DNA of 64,000 nt, taken from the NCBI RefSeq assembly GCF_001750145.1, contig NZ_CP015732.1, positions 4,154,001-4,218,000 on the forward strand. Direction: 5' to 3'. Shown in pieces: positions 9,515 through 19,719 of the stretch. The position numbers and the translations under genes are program-made. A model generated the notes under the pieces. The model was not told where the DNA came from and searched no databases. It saw nothing but the letters and a program-made list of their open reading frames with translations. Source of the DNA: Arthrobacter sp. U41. Its GTDB lineage: Bacteria; Actinomycetota; Actinomycetes; Actinomycetales; Micrococcaceae. The first letter of the stretch is position 1. Each line of letters opens with the position of its first letter.

Positions 9515-11152
9515 CTAGCGCTTCTGCTTGACGATTTTTTCCTGGTCGACCTGTGCCTCGTCGATGGGGGCGTATTCTTCGTGCCCCGCACCAACCAGCA
9601 GGTTGTCTCCCTCGCCGAAGAAGCCCTTCTTGAAGTCCACGATCGCGGTCTTCAGTGCTTCTGCAGTGTCATCGCTCATGACGTTGGTCTGGGCCAGCGT
9701 CGTCAGGATGGAGGACTTGTGCTTGAGGTGCTCCAGGAACTCGGTCTCGAAGCGGTTGATGTCCTCAACCGGAACTTCGTCGAGGTGCCCGTTGGTACCG
9801 GCCCAAATGGAGACGACCTGGTTCTCAACCGGGAACGGCGAGTACTGGCCCTGCTTAAGCAGTTCCATCAGTCGTGCACCACGGGTCAGCTGCTGGCGCG
9901 ATGCCGCGTCGAGGTCCGACGCGAACATGGCGAATGCCTGCATGTCGCGGTACTGAGCCAGTTCCAGCTTCAAGGTACCGGAGACCTTCTTCATGGACTT
10001 GACCTGGGCTGCGCCACCCACGCGGGAAACGGAGACACCCACGTCGACGGCCGGACGCTGGTTGGCGTTGAAGAGATCCGACTGCAGGAAGATCTGGCCA
10101 TCGGTAATGGAGATCACGTTGGTCGGGATGTAGGCGGAGACGTCGTTTGCCTTGGTCTCGATGAGCGGCAGGCCGGTCATCGAACCTGCACCGAGCTCGT
10201 CGGAGAGCTTGGCACAACGCTCCAGCAGACGGGAGTGCAAGTAGAAAACGTCGCCCGGGTAGGCTTCGCGTCCCGGCGGGCGGCGGAGCAGCAGCGATAC
10301 TGCCCGGTAGGCCTCAGCCTGCTTGGAGAGGTCATCAAACACGATGAGCACGTGCTTGCCGCCGTACATCCAGTGCTGGCCGATGGCCGAACCGGCGTAC
10401 GGTGCCAGGTACTTGAAGCCTGCGGGGTCGGACGCGGGGGAAGCCACGATGGTCGTGTACTCCAGTGCGCCGTTGTCCTCGAGCGTCTGACGGACAGCCG
10501 CGATGGTGGATGCCTTCTGGCCAATGGCTACATAGATGCAGCGCACCTGCTTGTTGACATCGCCGGAGGCCCAGTTGGCCTTCTGGTTGATGATCGTGTC
10601 GATCGCGATGGCCGACTTGCCGGTCTGACGGTCACCGATGATCAGCTGACGCTGGCCGCGGCCGATCGGGATCATGGCGTCAATAGCCTTGAGTCCGGTC
10701 TGCATCGGTTCGTGAACCGACTTGCGCTGGGTCACGCCGGGCGCCTGGAGTTCCAGGGCACGGGTGGTCTCGGCCTTGATCTCGCCAAGGTCATCGATGG
10801 GCTCGCCCAACGGGTCGACAACTCGTCCGAGGAAGGCGTCGCCCACCGGTACGGACAGAACCTGTCCGGTGCGGTGAACTTCCTGGCCCTCTTCGATTCC
10901 GGTGAAGTCACCGAGGATGATGACGCCGATTTCGCGGACGTCGAGGTTCTGGGCCAGGCCCAGCGTGCCGTCTTCGAAGCGAAGCAGCTCGTTCGCCATG
11001 ACCGAGGGAAGGCCCTCAACACGGGCGATGCCGTCACCTGCGGTTGTTACACGGCCGACCTCTACGCGCTCTGCGTTTCCGGGTTCGTAGGACGCCGCGA
11101 ACTCGTTCAACGCATTACGGACGTCGTCGGCGTTGATGGTCAATTCGGCCAT
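9515..11152 (-). CDS. atpA: ATP synthase F1 subunit alpha
   Basis: The non-catalytic nucleotide-binding subunit, 545 residues from ATG 11152 ([11 protein letters not shown]). The P-loop is GDRQTGKS (173-180); most alpha subunits read GDRQTGKT, and the Ser replacement keeps the Mg-ligating hydroxyl. Downstream, [14 protein letters not shown] and the arginine-finger region [21 protein letters not shown] are intact. The C-terminal tail of about 30 residues is acidic and extended ([15 protein letters not shown]), as seen in actinobacteria. An ATG 11 codons upstream is in frame but its residues look non-conserved. Confidence 0.96.
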   Translation of the reverse strand: MAELTINADDVRNALNEFAASYEPGNAERVEVGRVTTAGDGIARVEGLPSVMANELLRFEDGTLGLAQNLDVREIGVIILGDFTGIEEGQEVHRTGQVLSVPVGDAFLGRVVDPLGEPIDDLGEIKAETTRALELQAPGVTQRKSVHEPMQTGLKAIDAMIPIGRGQRQLIIGDRQTGKSAIAIDTIINQKANWASGDVNKQVRCIYVAIGQKASTIAAVRQTLEDNGALEYTTIVASPASDPAGFKYLAPYAGSAIGQHWMYGGKHVLIVFDDLSKQAEAYRAVSLLLRRPPGREAYPGDVFYLHSRLLERCAKLSDELGAGSMTGLPLIETKANDVSAYIPTNVISITDGQIFLQSDLFNANQRPAVDVGVSVSRVGGAAQVKSMKKVSGTLKLELAQYRDMQAFAMFASDLDAASRQQLTRGARLMELLKQGQYSPFPVENQVVSIWAGTNGHLDEVPVEDINRFETEFLEHLKHKSSILTTLAQTNVMSDDTAEALKTAIVDFKKGFFGEGDNLLVGAGHEEYAPIDEAQVDQEKIVKQKR

Positions 11153-11235
11153 CTGCAGTCCCTGCTCTCCTGTTTTCGTGATCATCGTTGCTCACGATGA
11201 CCGGGGTTTCGTTTCGTTAAGTTGTGCTTGTCCGG

Positions 11236-12062
11236 CTACCCGGCAAGCTGACGGTGAAGCTGGCCCAGGCGGGCGAGGACCGAAGCGTCAACCACTTCGT
11301 CACCTACCTGGATCCGGATGCCACCGATCAGTGCCGGGTCAACGTTCATGTTGATCTTGAGCTCGCGCCCGTAGAGGGCATTCAGCCCCGCCTGCAGACG
11401 GCTGGTCTGGGTCTCGGTCAGCGCACGGGTGACGCTGACCGTTGCAATCCAGCGCTGCTGGCGCTTGGCTGCAAGCTCGGCGAAACGACGGACGAGCTTG
11501 GTCGCCTTGAGACCCCGGGGATGCGAAACTGCCTGTCCGATGAGGACTTTCGCTTCCTCGCTTGCACTGGGTACAAGCTTTTCGGCCAGGGCAACCTTGG
11601 CAGCCGGGCTCGCCTGCGGTTCGGACACAGCACGCTGTACCTCGTGGTTGGACTCGACGACCTGGTTGAAGGAGAACAGATCGTTCTCCAGCGCTTCCAG
11701 CCCGCTGATTCCTGAGGCAGAGACGGCAGACTTGTTCTCGGCAACGGCGATTACCACCGAAGCGGCAAGAGTCTCGAGGGCATCGCCGATATCCCGAGCC
11801 GATGCCCAGCGTGAGCCGGCCAGTCCGCTCGCGATTTCCACAGCATCCGCGGAGACTTTCCCGCCGAAGAGCTGCTTGATAAGCGCCGACTTTTCGTCAC
11901 CGCTGCGGGACGGATCGGTCAGGGCGCGGCGCAAGCCAGCCGAGCTGTCCACCGTTCCCAGGATTCCGAAGAGTTCCTGAGCCAACTGCAGCGAGGCGAA
12001 GGGAAGCTTGGCTTCCAGCGCCACGAGGGCCGCGGTCAGCGATTCGCTCGATACACCTGCCA

Positions 12063-12063
<1 letters not shown>
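11236..12063 (-). CDS. atpH: ATP synthase F1 subunit delta
   Basis: A 275-residue peripheral-stalk subunit (OSCP). It is longer than the about 177-residue E. coli delta, because it carries the extra N-terminal helical segment typical of actinobacteria, though here it is a separate gene and not the b-delta fusion of mycobacteria. The C-terminal GGIRIQVGDEVVDASVLARLGQL is the diagnostic delta signature. The start ATG shares one base with the atpF stop, so the two are translationally coupled. Confidence 0.95.
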
Positions 12064-12614
<551 letters not shown>

Positions 12615-12669
12615 TCACCCGTCCTTATCTACTCGGTTCTGGATGTTCGCTTAGTTCTGAAAATTCAGA

Positions 12670-12873
12670 CTAGAGAACGAACGCGAAGACCAGGCCGAGG
12701 ATGGCGAGGGCTTCAGTCAGCGCGAGGCCGAGGAATGCGATCGGCTGGAGCACACGCTGTGCCTCCGGCTGACGTGCGACGCCGTTGATGTAAGCGGCGA
12801 ACACGAGACCAACACCGATACCACCGCCGATTGCGGACAGACCGTAACCTACGAGGTTGAGATTGCCTTCCAT
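12670..12873 (-). CDS. atpE: ATP synthase Fo subunit c
   Basis: A 67-residue proteolipid hairpin: glycine-rich helix 1 ([16 protein letters not shown]), polar loop ARQPEAQ (RQPE at 34-37), and helix 2 with the proton-carrying Glu54 in ALTEALAI. There are no sodium-type extra ligands beside Glu54, so a proton-driven ring is expected. Full family length; it precedes atpF in transcription. Confidence 0.96.
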   Translation of the reverse strand: MEGNLNLVGYGLSAIGGGIGVGLVFAAYINGVARQPEAQRVLQPIAFLGLALTEALAILGLVFAFVL

Positions 12874-12954
12874 TTTTTTCCTTTCAAGATGCCATCTATG
12901 TGGCAGGTTGTTTGGTGTGCTTTCATCCCCCGTAAGGGGAAGTTTTTTGGGTGC

Positions 12955-13755
12955 CTAGTGGCTATCCGCGTGCAGGGCGCCTTCGATGTAGATGGCGGCC
13001 AGCAGGGTGAACACGTAGGCCTGCAGCGCCATGATCAGCGCTTCCAGCATGTACATGGCAATCGCACCGCCGAGCACCAGGACCGAGGTTCCCTTGAGCA
13101 GGATGTTCTCCTGCATAACGAGGAACTCGATGCCCGAGCCGGCGATCATCACGATCAGGTGGCCGGCCAGCATGGTCGCGAACAGACGGAGGCTGTGCGT
13201 GACGGGGCGGACCAGGAAGTTCGAGATGATTTCGATCGGGATGATCAGCGGAAGAATGTAGATCGGCACTCCGGAAGGCACGGTGGCCAGCTTGAAGTAC
13301 TTCAGTCCGTTCTTCTTGACGCCGATGGCGATCCAGGTGATGTACACGATTCCGGCGAGCACGTAGGCGCCGCCGACGTGCGAGAAGCTCGGGAGCTGGA
13401 GCACCGGAATGGCGCCGTAGATGTTGTTCACCAGGATGAAGAAGAACAGGCTGAACAGCAGCGGAACATACTTCATGAAATCTTTGCCGCCGATGATGTC
13501 CTTGGCGATGCCGTTGCGGACGAAGCCATAGGCGGCTTCGCCGGCGAACTGCAGTTTGCCGGGAACAAGCTGGCCCTTTCGGGCAGCTAGCAGAAAGAAT
13601 GTGGCGATAATAACGACCGAAAGGATTACCAGCAGCATCTGCTTGGAGAATCCGTCGGCCGCCCCCCACGGCAGGATTGCCGGCAGGTGCATTTCTTCAA
13701 TTCCAGGAGGCGTAAAAGTTCCTGAATCTTGGGCCGGGAGCGCAAGCGCGATCAA
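12955..13755 (-). CDS. atpB: ATP synthase Fo subunit a
   Basis: A 266-residue multi-span subunit a that forms the proton half-channels with the c-ring. The essential Arg is in VTHSLRLFATMLAGH (Arg190). The following helix (YMLEALIMALQAYVFTLLAAIYI) carries the conserved Glu and Gln of the channel. The start (ATG 13755) lies 91 bp after the small AtpZ/I-like gene. Confidence 0.96.
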   Translation of the reverse strand: MIALALPAQDSGTFTPPGIEEMHLPAILPWGAADGFSKQMLLVILSVVIIATFFLLAARKGQLVPGKLQFAGEAAYGFVRNGIAKDIIGGKDFMKYVPLLFSLFFFILVNNIYGAIPVLQLPSFSHVGGAYVLAGIVYITWIAIGVKKNGLKYFKLATVPSGVPIYILPLIIPIEIISNFLVRPVTHSLRLFATMLAGHLIVMIAGSGIEFLVMQENILLKGTSVLVLGGAIAMYMLEALIMALQAYVFTLLAAIYIEGALHADSH

Positions 13756-13846
13756 CGCGTTTCCTCTCTGCAGTGTCCATCATTGGGCGTTGGTAGGGGA
13801 AAGTCGACGTTGCGGTCAGACTCTCCCCCTGTGAAATTATTTGGCA

Positions 13847-14176
13847 TTACTGATCCTCGTCCTTGGACGGGCCACGTGCAGCATTGTCCCCGCCAGTCGA
13901 ATTACGCGAACTGGTGAGGCCGTGCATATGAGAAAGATAGAACCCTCCCGCGGCTCCAAGCAGAGCGCCTGCGAGCACAATCCAGCGGGTTCCCCACAGA
14001 TTATCCAGACCCCACCCTATCAAACTCCAGACCATGATTCCGCCAACAATGTAGCTGAAGACGGCGATCCCGGCGTTGTATCCGCCGTCGCGTCCGTTGT
14101 CCGAAACACCGGGGGCGCCGGACGTCCTTCTGGGGGTGCTGGGCTTGCTGTTGTGTCGGTCCTTGCGGCTAAACAT
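13847..14176 (-). CDS. AtpZ/AtpI family small membrane protein of the ATP synthase operon
   Basis: A 109-residue protein with a polar N-terminus (about 35 residues), two membrane segments (AGIAVFSYIVGGIMVWSLIGWGLD; WIVLAGALLGAAGGFYLSHMHG) and a charged tail. This resembles the AtpZ/putative F0F1-ATPase subunit family (GWxLDxxxGT motif), proposed to help assembly or Mg/Ca handling. It overlaps the preceding gene by 8 nt. Confidence 0.8.
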   Translation of the reverse strand: MFSRKDRHNSKPSTPRRTSGAPGVSDNGRDGGYNAGIAVFSYIVGGIMVWSLIGWGLDNLWGTRWIVLAGALLGAAGGFYLSHMHGLTSSRNSTGGDNAARGPSKDEDQ

Positions 14177-14654
14177 CAGTGCCGCCTTCCGGGGTGTCGG
14201 GGTCGTTGTAGAGCTGGAGCCGCGCCTTGCTGAAGCCGTAAATCTCGGCGGCCTGCCACAACACCACAGTCACAACGGCGCCGGCCAGGAACCAGCGCCC
14301 GTTCAGCCAGTCGGGGCTGCCGATGGCGAACAGCACCACGGCGAAGCCGACGACCTTGACGAAGTAGGTGGCCGCAAACAGGCCGATGGCTCCGGACGAG
14401 TGATTGCGGCCGCCGAAATGGCCGACCAGGAGGCTGATGGCGAAGAAGGCGATCACGAGCGCCCCGCCGAAGAGGGACGACAGCGCGGCCGCCGTGCCGT
14501 CAAGCAGGAGCGCTGCCAGGCTGGTGAGCAGCAGGGCGCCGCCGCCAGCAGCCGAGCTGATGGCCAGCAGGCGCAGCCACAATGATTTTGTGGGACCCGA
14601 GACACCAACTTCTCCGGCGCCGGACTTTCGTCCGGGTTCGGCGTTGGAGGTCAT
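14169..14654 (-). CDS. atpI: AtpI-like ATP synthase-associated membrane protein
   Basis: A 161-residue protein with four predicted membrane helices (LLAISSAAGGGALLLTSLAALLL; SSLFGGALVIAFFAISLLVG; GLFAATYFVKVVGFAVVLFAI; FLAGAVVTVVLWQAAEIYGF), first in the atp operon before the AtpZ-like gene. Family AtpI proteins aid c-ring assembly; the sequence itself is poorly conserved, so the name rests on topology and position. The ATG is at 14654. The 119 bp upstream, up to the glycan cluster, is the likely place of the atp promoter. Confidence 0.75.
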   Translation of the reverse strand: MTSNAEPGRKSGAGEVGVSGPTKSLWLRLLAISSAAGGGALLLTSLAALLLDGTAAALSSLFGGALVIAFFAISLLVGHFGGRNHSSGAIGLFAATYFVKVVGFAVVLFAIGSPDWLNGRWFLAGAVVTVVLWQAAEIYGFSKARLQLYNDPDTPEGGTDV

Positions 14655-14773
14655 AGGATCCCAATCGTCGAGGGTGTTTGCTGGTCGCAGTGGCGCGGCG
14701 AAGGACCGCACATGAATTCTACATGAGATAGAACATGACGGCGCCCGGGGCCGGGGTGAGGCCGCCGTGCGGC

Positions 14774-15799
14774 CTAGGACACCGGTACCCGGGTGACCTT
14801 CTGCCGCCGCCGGAAGTGCCGGATGAGGTCCGGCGAGGCGAGGTAGAGCGCCAGCACGGCCAGACTTCCGGCGACACAAAGCACCACCATGGGCAGCGGT
14901 GCGGTGGCGGCGATGAAGCTGAGCACGATGACTGCCATGGTGCAGGCTGCGACGGTGCCGGCCGACTGCAGGTGTGAGAAGCCGACGTCGGTGAGCCGCT
15001 GGTATACATGCTCGCGGTGGGACGCGTACCACCGTTCGCCCGCCTTGATCCTGCGCAGCAGGGTATAGCCGGTGTCGGCCACGTAGACCAGGATCGGCGC
15101 CAGGACGTATTCCACATAGACGCCGCTGAGGAACCCTGCCACCGCGAGTGCCGACACTGAGGCTCCGAGCAGGTAGCTGCCGACGTCGCCCAGGAACACG
15201 GAGCCCCGGGCGAGGTTCCACGGCAGGAATCCCAGGAAGGCCATGGCCAGCACCGCGCCGCCGGCGGTGAGCCACGGCTGTCCGGCCAGTTGCCCGGCCA
15301 CCGCGTACGCGGTGCCCGCGAGGATTCCGTGGAAACTGGAAATCCCGTTGACGCCGTCCATGAAGTTGGCAATGTTGATATAGGCGGCAATGGCCAGCGC
15401 AGCCAGCGGCAGCCACCAGAAGGACTGGCCGGTGAGGAGGAGCAGGGCCGTTGAACCGGCGGCACCGATTCCCAGCTGCGCGGCGGCGCGGCCACGGATG
15501 GAGAGACCGCGGAGGTCTTCGATCCAGCCAACCACCGCGCTTGCCACGATGACCGCCAGGACCACGAGGAAGACTGACCGGTCCACCGTCACCGCCCCCA
15601 GGAGGACGGCGGCCGCGTAGCCGATGGCGGTGGCCAGGGAAACGGCAACGCCCATGCCACGGATGGTGGTCCGGCCGTGGGATGACCTGGCCGACGGCAC
15701 GTCCACAACGCCCATCCTGACCAGCCACGGCTTGACCACAAAAGGAAGCAGGACGCTTGCCAGCAGGGTGGCGCCGGCAGCAAGGAGCACAGGCATCAT
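14774..15799 (-). CDS. polyprenyl-phosphate GlcNAc/HexNAc-1-phosphate transferase (WecA/TagO/WbpL-like)
   Basis: A 341-residue membrane enzyme with about ten helices that joins a sugar phosphate from a UDP-sugar to undecaprenyl/decaprenyl phosphate, the first step of envelope glycan assembly. Visible motifs of the superfamily: IEDLRGL (93-99), NFMDGVNG (145-152), FLGDVGSY with the catalytic Asp region (203-210) and a cytoplasmic HREHVYQRL (262-270), the form seen in WbpL-like enzymes. It overlaps the upstream dehydratase gene by 4 nt (ATGA). In Mycobacterium the equivalent place between sua5 and atp holds wecA (rfe). Substrate sugar unknown. Confidence 0.88.
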   Translation of the reverse strand: MMPVLLAAGATLLASVLLPFVVKPWLVRMGVVDVPSARSSHGRTTIRGMGVAVSLATAIGYAAAVLLGAVTVDRSVFLVVLAVIVASAVVGWIEDLRGLSIRGRAAAQLGIGAAGSTALLLLTGQSFWWLPLAALAIAAYINIANFMDGVNGISSFHGILAGTAYAVAGQLAGQPWLTAGGAVLAMAFLGFLPWNLARGSVFLGDVGSYLLGASVSALAVAGFLSGVYVEYVLAPILVYVADTGYTLLRRIKAGERWYASHREHVYQRLTDVGFSHLQSAGTVAACTMAVIVLSFIAATAPLPMVVLCVAGSLAVLALYLASPDLIRHFRRRQKVTRVPVS

Positions 15800-17721
15800 G
15801 ACGCCGCCCTCATGCTCTCGCCCGGCTCATCGGCTTCCTCGTCGGGGAGGGACTCGATGTCGATCCCCTGCTCGGCCTCGCAGCGGGCCAGCCAGACATC
15901 GAGGTCCAGCGCGGCCGGGTCCTGTTCGTGGGCCCTGGTGTGCGAAATTTTGGGATGCAGGGGGCGTTCGTCCAGCTCGCCGGTGCCGACGAGTTCCTCG
16001 TGGAGCTTCTCGCCGGGCCGAAGTCCGGTGTAGACGATCTCCACCTTTTTGCCGGACATCGCGATCATGCGCTGGGCGACATCCAGGATCCTGACCGGCT
16101 CCCCCATGTCAAGGATCATGACTTCGCCGCCGCGTCCGATTGCGCCGGCCTGGATGACCAGCTGGCAGGCTTCCGGGATCGTCATGAAGAAGCGCGTGAC
16201 TTCGGGGTCTGTGACGGTCACGGGCCCGCCGACCCGGATCTGTTCCGTGAAGAGCGGCAGCATCGAGCCGCGGCTGCCCATCACATTGCCGAACCGGACG
16301 GAGACGAATTTGCGGCCGGTCTGGCCGGCCATCCAGGCGGCCAGCTTTTCGGCGACGCGTTTGGAGTGGCCAAGCGCCGTCGTCGGGTTCGCTGCCTTGT
16401 CCGTGGAGATATTCACGAAGTGTGAAACGCCGGAACGCTCGGCCGCTCGCAGCACGTTGAGGGTGCCCAGAACGTTGGTTTTCCAGGCTTCGATCGGATA
16501 CTGCTGCAGCAGCGGCGCGTGTTTGAGGGCGGCAGCGTGGAACACCACCTCGGGGCGGCGGTCCTGGAAGATCTCCTGGAGTGCGGCGCCGTCCCGGATG
16601 CTGGCCAGGACCGTGTCGCGGCCGGCGAGCAGTCCGCGGCCGGTGATGGAGATCTGGGTGTGCTGCAGCCCTGTTTCGTCATGGTCCAGCATGATCAGTT
16701 CCGCGGGTGAGAACTGGACGATCTGCCGGCACAGTTCGGAGCCGATGGAGCCGCCGGCACCGGTGACCAGAACGCGTTTGCCCTTGATGTAGCCCGCAAT
16801 CTCGTCGACCTTGATATCGACCGGCCGCCGCCCGATCAGGTCCTCGACCGCCACATCGCGGAAATCGGAGAAACCTTCGGGTGCCCCGCGGCCGAGCATG
16901 TCCCTCAACGGGGGTAGGACCAGCACCCTGATGTTCATTCCGGCGACGGCGTCTGAAATCCGCCGGACGACGGAGGCCTCGACATTGGCGAAAGCCAGCA
17001 CCAGGACGGTGGCGCGGGTGCGCCGGATGATGGCCGGCAGGTCGTCGCCGCGGCCAAGGACCTGGACTCCGGAGAGCCGCAGGTGCTTCTTGGTGGGATC
17101 GTCGTCGATCAGCCCGACCGGGAAATACGGCGAATCGGCGTCCTGCAGCATGCGCGTCAGCAGCGAGTTTCCGAGGAAGCCCGCACCGTAGATCAGGGTG
17201 TTCTGGGCGCCGTCGCCGGGCCGGTTCTTGCCCTCGACGTAGAGCCGTTTGGCGTAGCGGGCAGCTCCCATGAAGAGGCAGGCGAACGGGAAGGCGATGA
17301 GCCCGACACTGCGGCCGATCCCGATGGCCTCATAAAGCACCAGCAGGCTCAGCGTGATGGAGGCGGCCACAATGACGGTGACGAAGACGAGGGCCTTGGC
17401 TTCCTGGAAGCTGCCGAAGGGATACCTGCCGCGGTAGAGTGCCAGCGCGTAGCCGGCCAGGGCCTGCACCACAACGGCGATGGCCATGATGATCATGGCA
17501 CTGACGAGCTGTTCTTCCCGGATGCCCATTTCGTAGCGCAGCAGCAGCGCCAGGACGATCGCCACGACCCACGACATCGAATCGAGGAAGAGCTGGACCC
17601 AGATCCAGAGCGGGGGCTTCTTCTCGTCAAGTGCTGCGGCAGGTTCGCGCGCTTCAGATTTTGTAGTCAACAGAGATTGCAACCGACTTCCAATACCACG
17701 GCGGCCATGCGCCTGTTTCAA
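15796..17721 (-). CDS. membrane NDP-sugar 4,6-dehydratase/epimerase (FlaA1/CapD/WbpM family)
   Basis: A 641-residue polysaccharide biosynthesis protein. Four N-terminal membrane helices (about 37-160) are followed by a CoA-binding-like Rossmann domain (TLIYGAGFLGNSLL) and a second short-chain dehydrogenase domain with VTGAGGSIGSE (near 315-325), DHDETGLQ, STDKAANPTTALGHSKR and RFGNVMGSRGSMLPLF. This is the long-form WbpM/PglF-type architecture, which makes UDP-4-keto-6-deoxy-HexNAc. The lysine in GHSKR is present. The product probably feeds the adjacent HexNAc-1-P transferase, with which it overlaps by 4 nt. The C-terminus is Glu-rich. Confidence 0.88.
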   Translation of the reverse strand: MKQAHGRRGIGSRLQSLLTTKSEAREPAAALDEKKPPLWIWVQLFLDSMSWVVAIVLALLLRYEMGIREEQLVSAMIIMAIAVVVQALAGYALALYRGRYPFGSFQEAKALVFVTVIVAASITLSLLVLYEAIGIGRSVGLIAFPFACLFMGAARYAKRLYVEGKNRPGDGAQNTLIYGAGFLGNSLLTRMLQDADSPYFPVGLIDDDPTKKHLRLSGVQVLGRGDDLPAIIRRTRATVLVLAFANVEASVVRRISDAVAGMNIRVLVLPPLRDMLGRGAPEGFSDFRDVAVEDLIGRRPVDIKVDEIAGYIKGKRVLVTGAGGSIGSELCRQIVQFSPAELIMLDHDETGLQHTQISITGRGLLAGRDTVLASIRDGAALQEIFQDRRPEVVFHAAALKHAPLLQQYPIEAWKTNVLGTLNVLRAAERSGVSHFVNISTDKAANPTTALGHSKRVAEKLAAWMAGQTGRKFVSVRFGNVMGSRGSMLPLFTEQIRVGGPVTVTDPEVTRFFMTIPEACQLVIQAGAIGRGGEVMILDMGEPVRILDVAQRMIAMSGKKVEIVYTGLRPGEKLHEELVGTGELDERPLHPKISHTRAHEQDPAALDLDVWLARCEAEQGIDIESLPDEEADEPGESMRAAS

Positions 17722-17846
17722 AAAATTACCCAGCCGTGCAACTGCCGGACTGCAGCCGGGTCTAGGACGATACTAATCGCTGTCGGGCCGGAATCCCGGG
17801 TCCGTAACGCCCGTACGGGGCCGGTTCACCCGGATCCGGGCTTGAT

Positions 17847-18803
17847 TCAGGCCGGTTCCGGACCCGCCGCAGCGGGCACCGGCGGCATCGGCTGCCAGCT
17901 CCGGTCGGCGAGGATGCCGCGCGATTCGCGCCACCCCTGCCACAGGGCGCCGGCCCCCTTCAGGCTGCGTTCGACCAGCACCAGGCGCACAATTTCCTTC
18001 AAATAGGTCAGGGCCGTCCCGGCACCGAATCCGAGCCGGTGGTACTTGCCGTGCGCGCGCAGGTACTGCGCCACGTGGCCGCGGTTCCGCATCACGTAGC
18101 GCCGGCTCAGGTCGGAAGAATCGTTGAGGTGGCGCACACCCAGGTCCACCTGGCGCTGGGCCCGGACCTTCTTGATGACAAAGGCGTTCACGTAGACCAC
18201 CGGCGTCTGCTGCGCCGCCAGCCACCCGTAGATAAGGTCATCCCAGGTGATGAAGAAACGCGGGTCCGGCAGCCCGATGTCCCGGGCCAGAGACGCCTTG
18301 ATCAGCATGCCCTCGAAATTTCCCACATTGGTGCGGAAAACCTCGGATTTGCGGAAGACATCGCCCGAGACAGGCAGGAAGACGCCGAGTGCCTCGACGA
18401 AATGGTGCTGCCAGAAGAACGGCTTGCCCGCGGCGTCGTAGCGGCGCCCGATCATGCAGGAGTAGTCGGTCGTGAACCGGTCCAGCGCCTCGACCGCCCC
18501 CGGGAGCACCTCGACGTCGTCATCCATCAGCCACAGCCAGTCGGCACCGGCCGCCAGGGCAATTTCAACGCCGCGGGAGAAGCCGCCAGAACCGCCGACG
18601 TTCGCCGCAAGCCGTTCGTACTGGATCGGCAGCCCCCCGGCGGCCACGGCGCGGGAGACAACCTCCGCGGTGTGGTCGCTGCTGGCGTTGTCCACCACCA
18701 CGATCCGGTCGGGCCCGGTGGTCAGGCGGCTGAAGGAGTCGAGCAGGTTCTGCAGGAAGTCGGCACGGTTGTAGGTGACGACGACGGCAAAGAGGTTTTT
18801 CAC
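17847..18803 (-). CDS. glycosyltransferase family 2
   Basis: A 318-residue GT-A fold enzyme: N-terminal FAVVVTYNRADFLQ, IVVVDNASSDHT, NVGGSGGFSRG, and the metal-binding triple Asp in LWLMDDDVE (94-96), then an acceptor-side FFITWDDLIYGWL. The NxGGxGGF plus DDD layout resembles rhamnosyl- and galactofuranosyl-transferases. It lies 6 nt after a second glycosyltransferase gene in the same operon. The 125 bp between it and the dehydratase gene could hold an internal promoter. Donor and acceptor are not known. Confidence 0.85.
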   Translation of the reverse strand: MKNLFAVVVTYNRADFLQNLLDSFSRLTTGPDRIVVVDNASSDHTAEVVSRAVAAGGLPIQYERLAANVGGSGGFSRGVEIALAAGADWLWLMDDDVEVLPGAVEALDRFTTDYSCMIGRRYDAAGKPFFWQHHFVEALGVFLPVSGDVFRKSEVFRTNVGNFEGMLIKASLARDIGLPDPRFFITWDDLIYGWLAAQQTPVVYVNAFVIKKVRAQRQVDLGVRHLNDSSDLSRRYVMRNRGHVAQYLRAHGKYHRLGFGAGTALTYLKEIVRLVLVERSLKGAGALWQGWRESRGILADRSWQPMPPVPAAAGPEPA

Positions 18804-18809
18804 GCCGGC

Positions 18810-19718
18810 CTAGCTGTTGGCGGACATCAGTTGGGCGGGCGAGCCGAAGCCCTTTCCGCGGAAGCCCGTGGAGTAGGCCCGGAACCAGTGCGCGAGGCCC
18901 TTAAGGTCGCCGGTCTTCAGGAAGTAGTACGGAAATCCGACAATGTCCGCGCCGAACCAGCGCAGGTTCCGGTACTTCCGGGTAAGGTAGCCGCGGTTGC
19001 GGAAGTAGCAGTACCGCTTGAAGTCGCCCTCAGGAATGACCGGGGTGATGAAGCCTCCGAAGACCGGCTTCATTTCGGTCCAGGTGGCGGGGTGCTGGAC
19101 GGCGACGGTGGCCAGGGTGCCGTATTTAAGGCCGGCCTTCTTGACCCGTGAGAGGAAGTCCACCTCATCGCCGCGGATAAAGAACTTCACGTCGGGGATT
19201 CCGATTTTGTAGAAGACCTCCGTGCGGATCAGGGCGCCGTTGAAGAAGTGCACCATGTCCGGAAGGTACCCCATCGGAGCCAGCCGGGAGCGGTCGTTGG
19301 TCAGCAGGCCGTTGATCCGGAAGTTGAACGAGAGCCGGTTGGGATCGGCCGTGGCGGCGACGAGCGGGCTCACGATATCGAGCTGGTGCTCCTTGGCGGT
19401 CTTGAGCAGCTCGGCCAGGCAGCTCGCATCCTCGGGGTGGCCGTCATCGTCCATCATCCAGATCCACTCCGCGCCGCTGGCCATGGCGGCCAGGATCGCG
19501 TAGGCGAATCCCCCGGCACCGCCGAGGTTCGCCTCCGAGCGCAGGTAGTTGATGTTGTCCCCGCCGGCGTTGACGATCCCGGTCGCCGGGACGGTGCCCG
19601 AGTCCACCAGCGCGATCGAGTGGATCGGGGCGGTCTGTTCGGCCAGCCCCTTGAGCAGGAGGGTGAGTTCCTCAGGGCGGTCAAAGGTTACGGCCGCGAC
19701 GGCGACTTTGGGCTGCAT
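18810..19718 (-). CDS. GlfT1-like galactofuranosyltransferase (glycosyltransferase family 2)
   Basis: A 302-residue enzyme (ATG 19718, one base after the sua5 stop). It shows several features in the same order as mycobacterial GlfT1: VAAVTFDRPEEL, ANLGGAGGFAYAI, EWIWMMDDDGHPED (DDD 90-92), VSPLVA, FFNGALIRTEVF, FFIRGDEVDF (180-188), VQHPATW and YFRNRGYL. The IRGDEV block is a strong mark of this subfamily. That points to UDP-galactofuranose as a possible donor, but no UDP-galactopyranose mutase gene is in the window, so the donor stays an inference. Confidence 0.8.
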   Translation of the reverse strand: MQPKVAVAAVTFDRPEELTLLLKGLAEQTAPIHSIALVDSGTVPATGIVNAGGDNINYLRSEANLGGAGGFAYAILAAMASGAEWIWMMDDDGHPEDASCLAELLKTAKEHQLDIVSPLVAATADPNRLSFNFRINGLLTNDRSRLAPMGYLPDMVHFFNGALIRTEVFYKIGIPDVKFFIRGDEVDFLSRVKKAGLKYGTLATVAVQHPATWTEMKPVFGGFITPVIPEGDFKRYCYFRNRGYLTRKYRNLRWFGADIVGFPYYFLKTGDLKGLAHWFRAYSTGFRGKGFGSPAQLMSANS

Positions 19719-19719
19719 G

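Noticed and set aside
9485..11200. A long plus-strand open frame opposite atpA
   Set aside because: atpA is complete with all signatures; the opposite frame is a codon-bias shadow.
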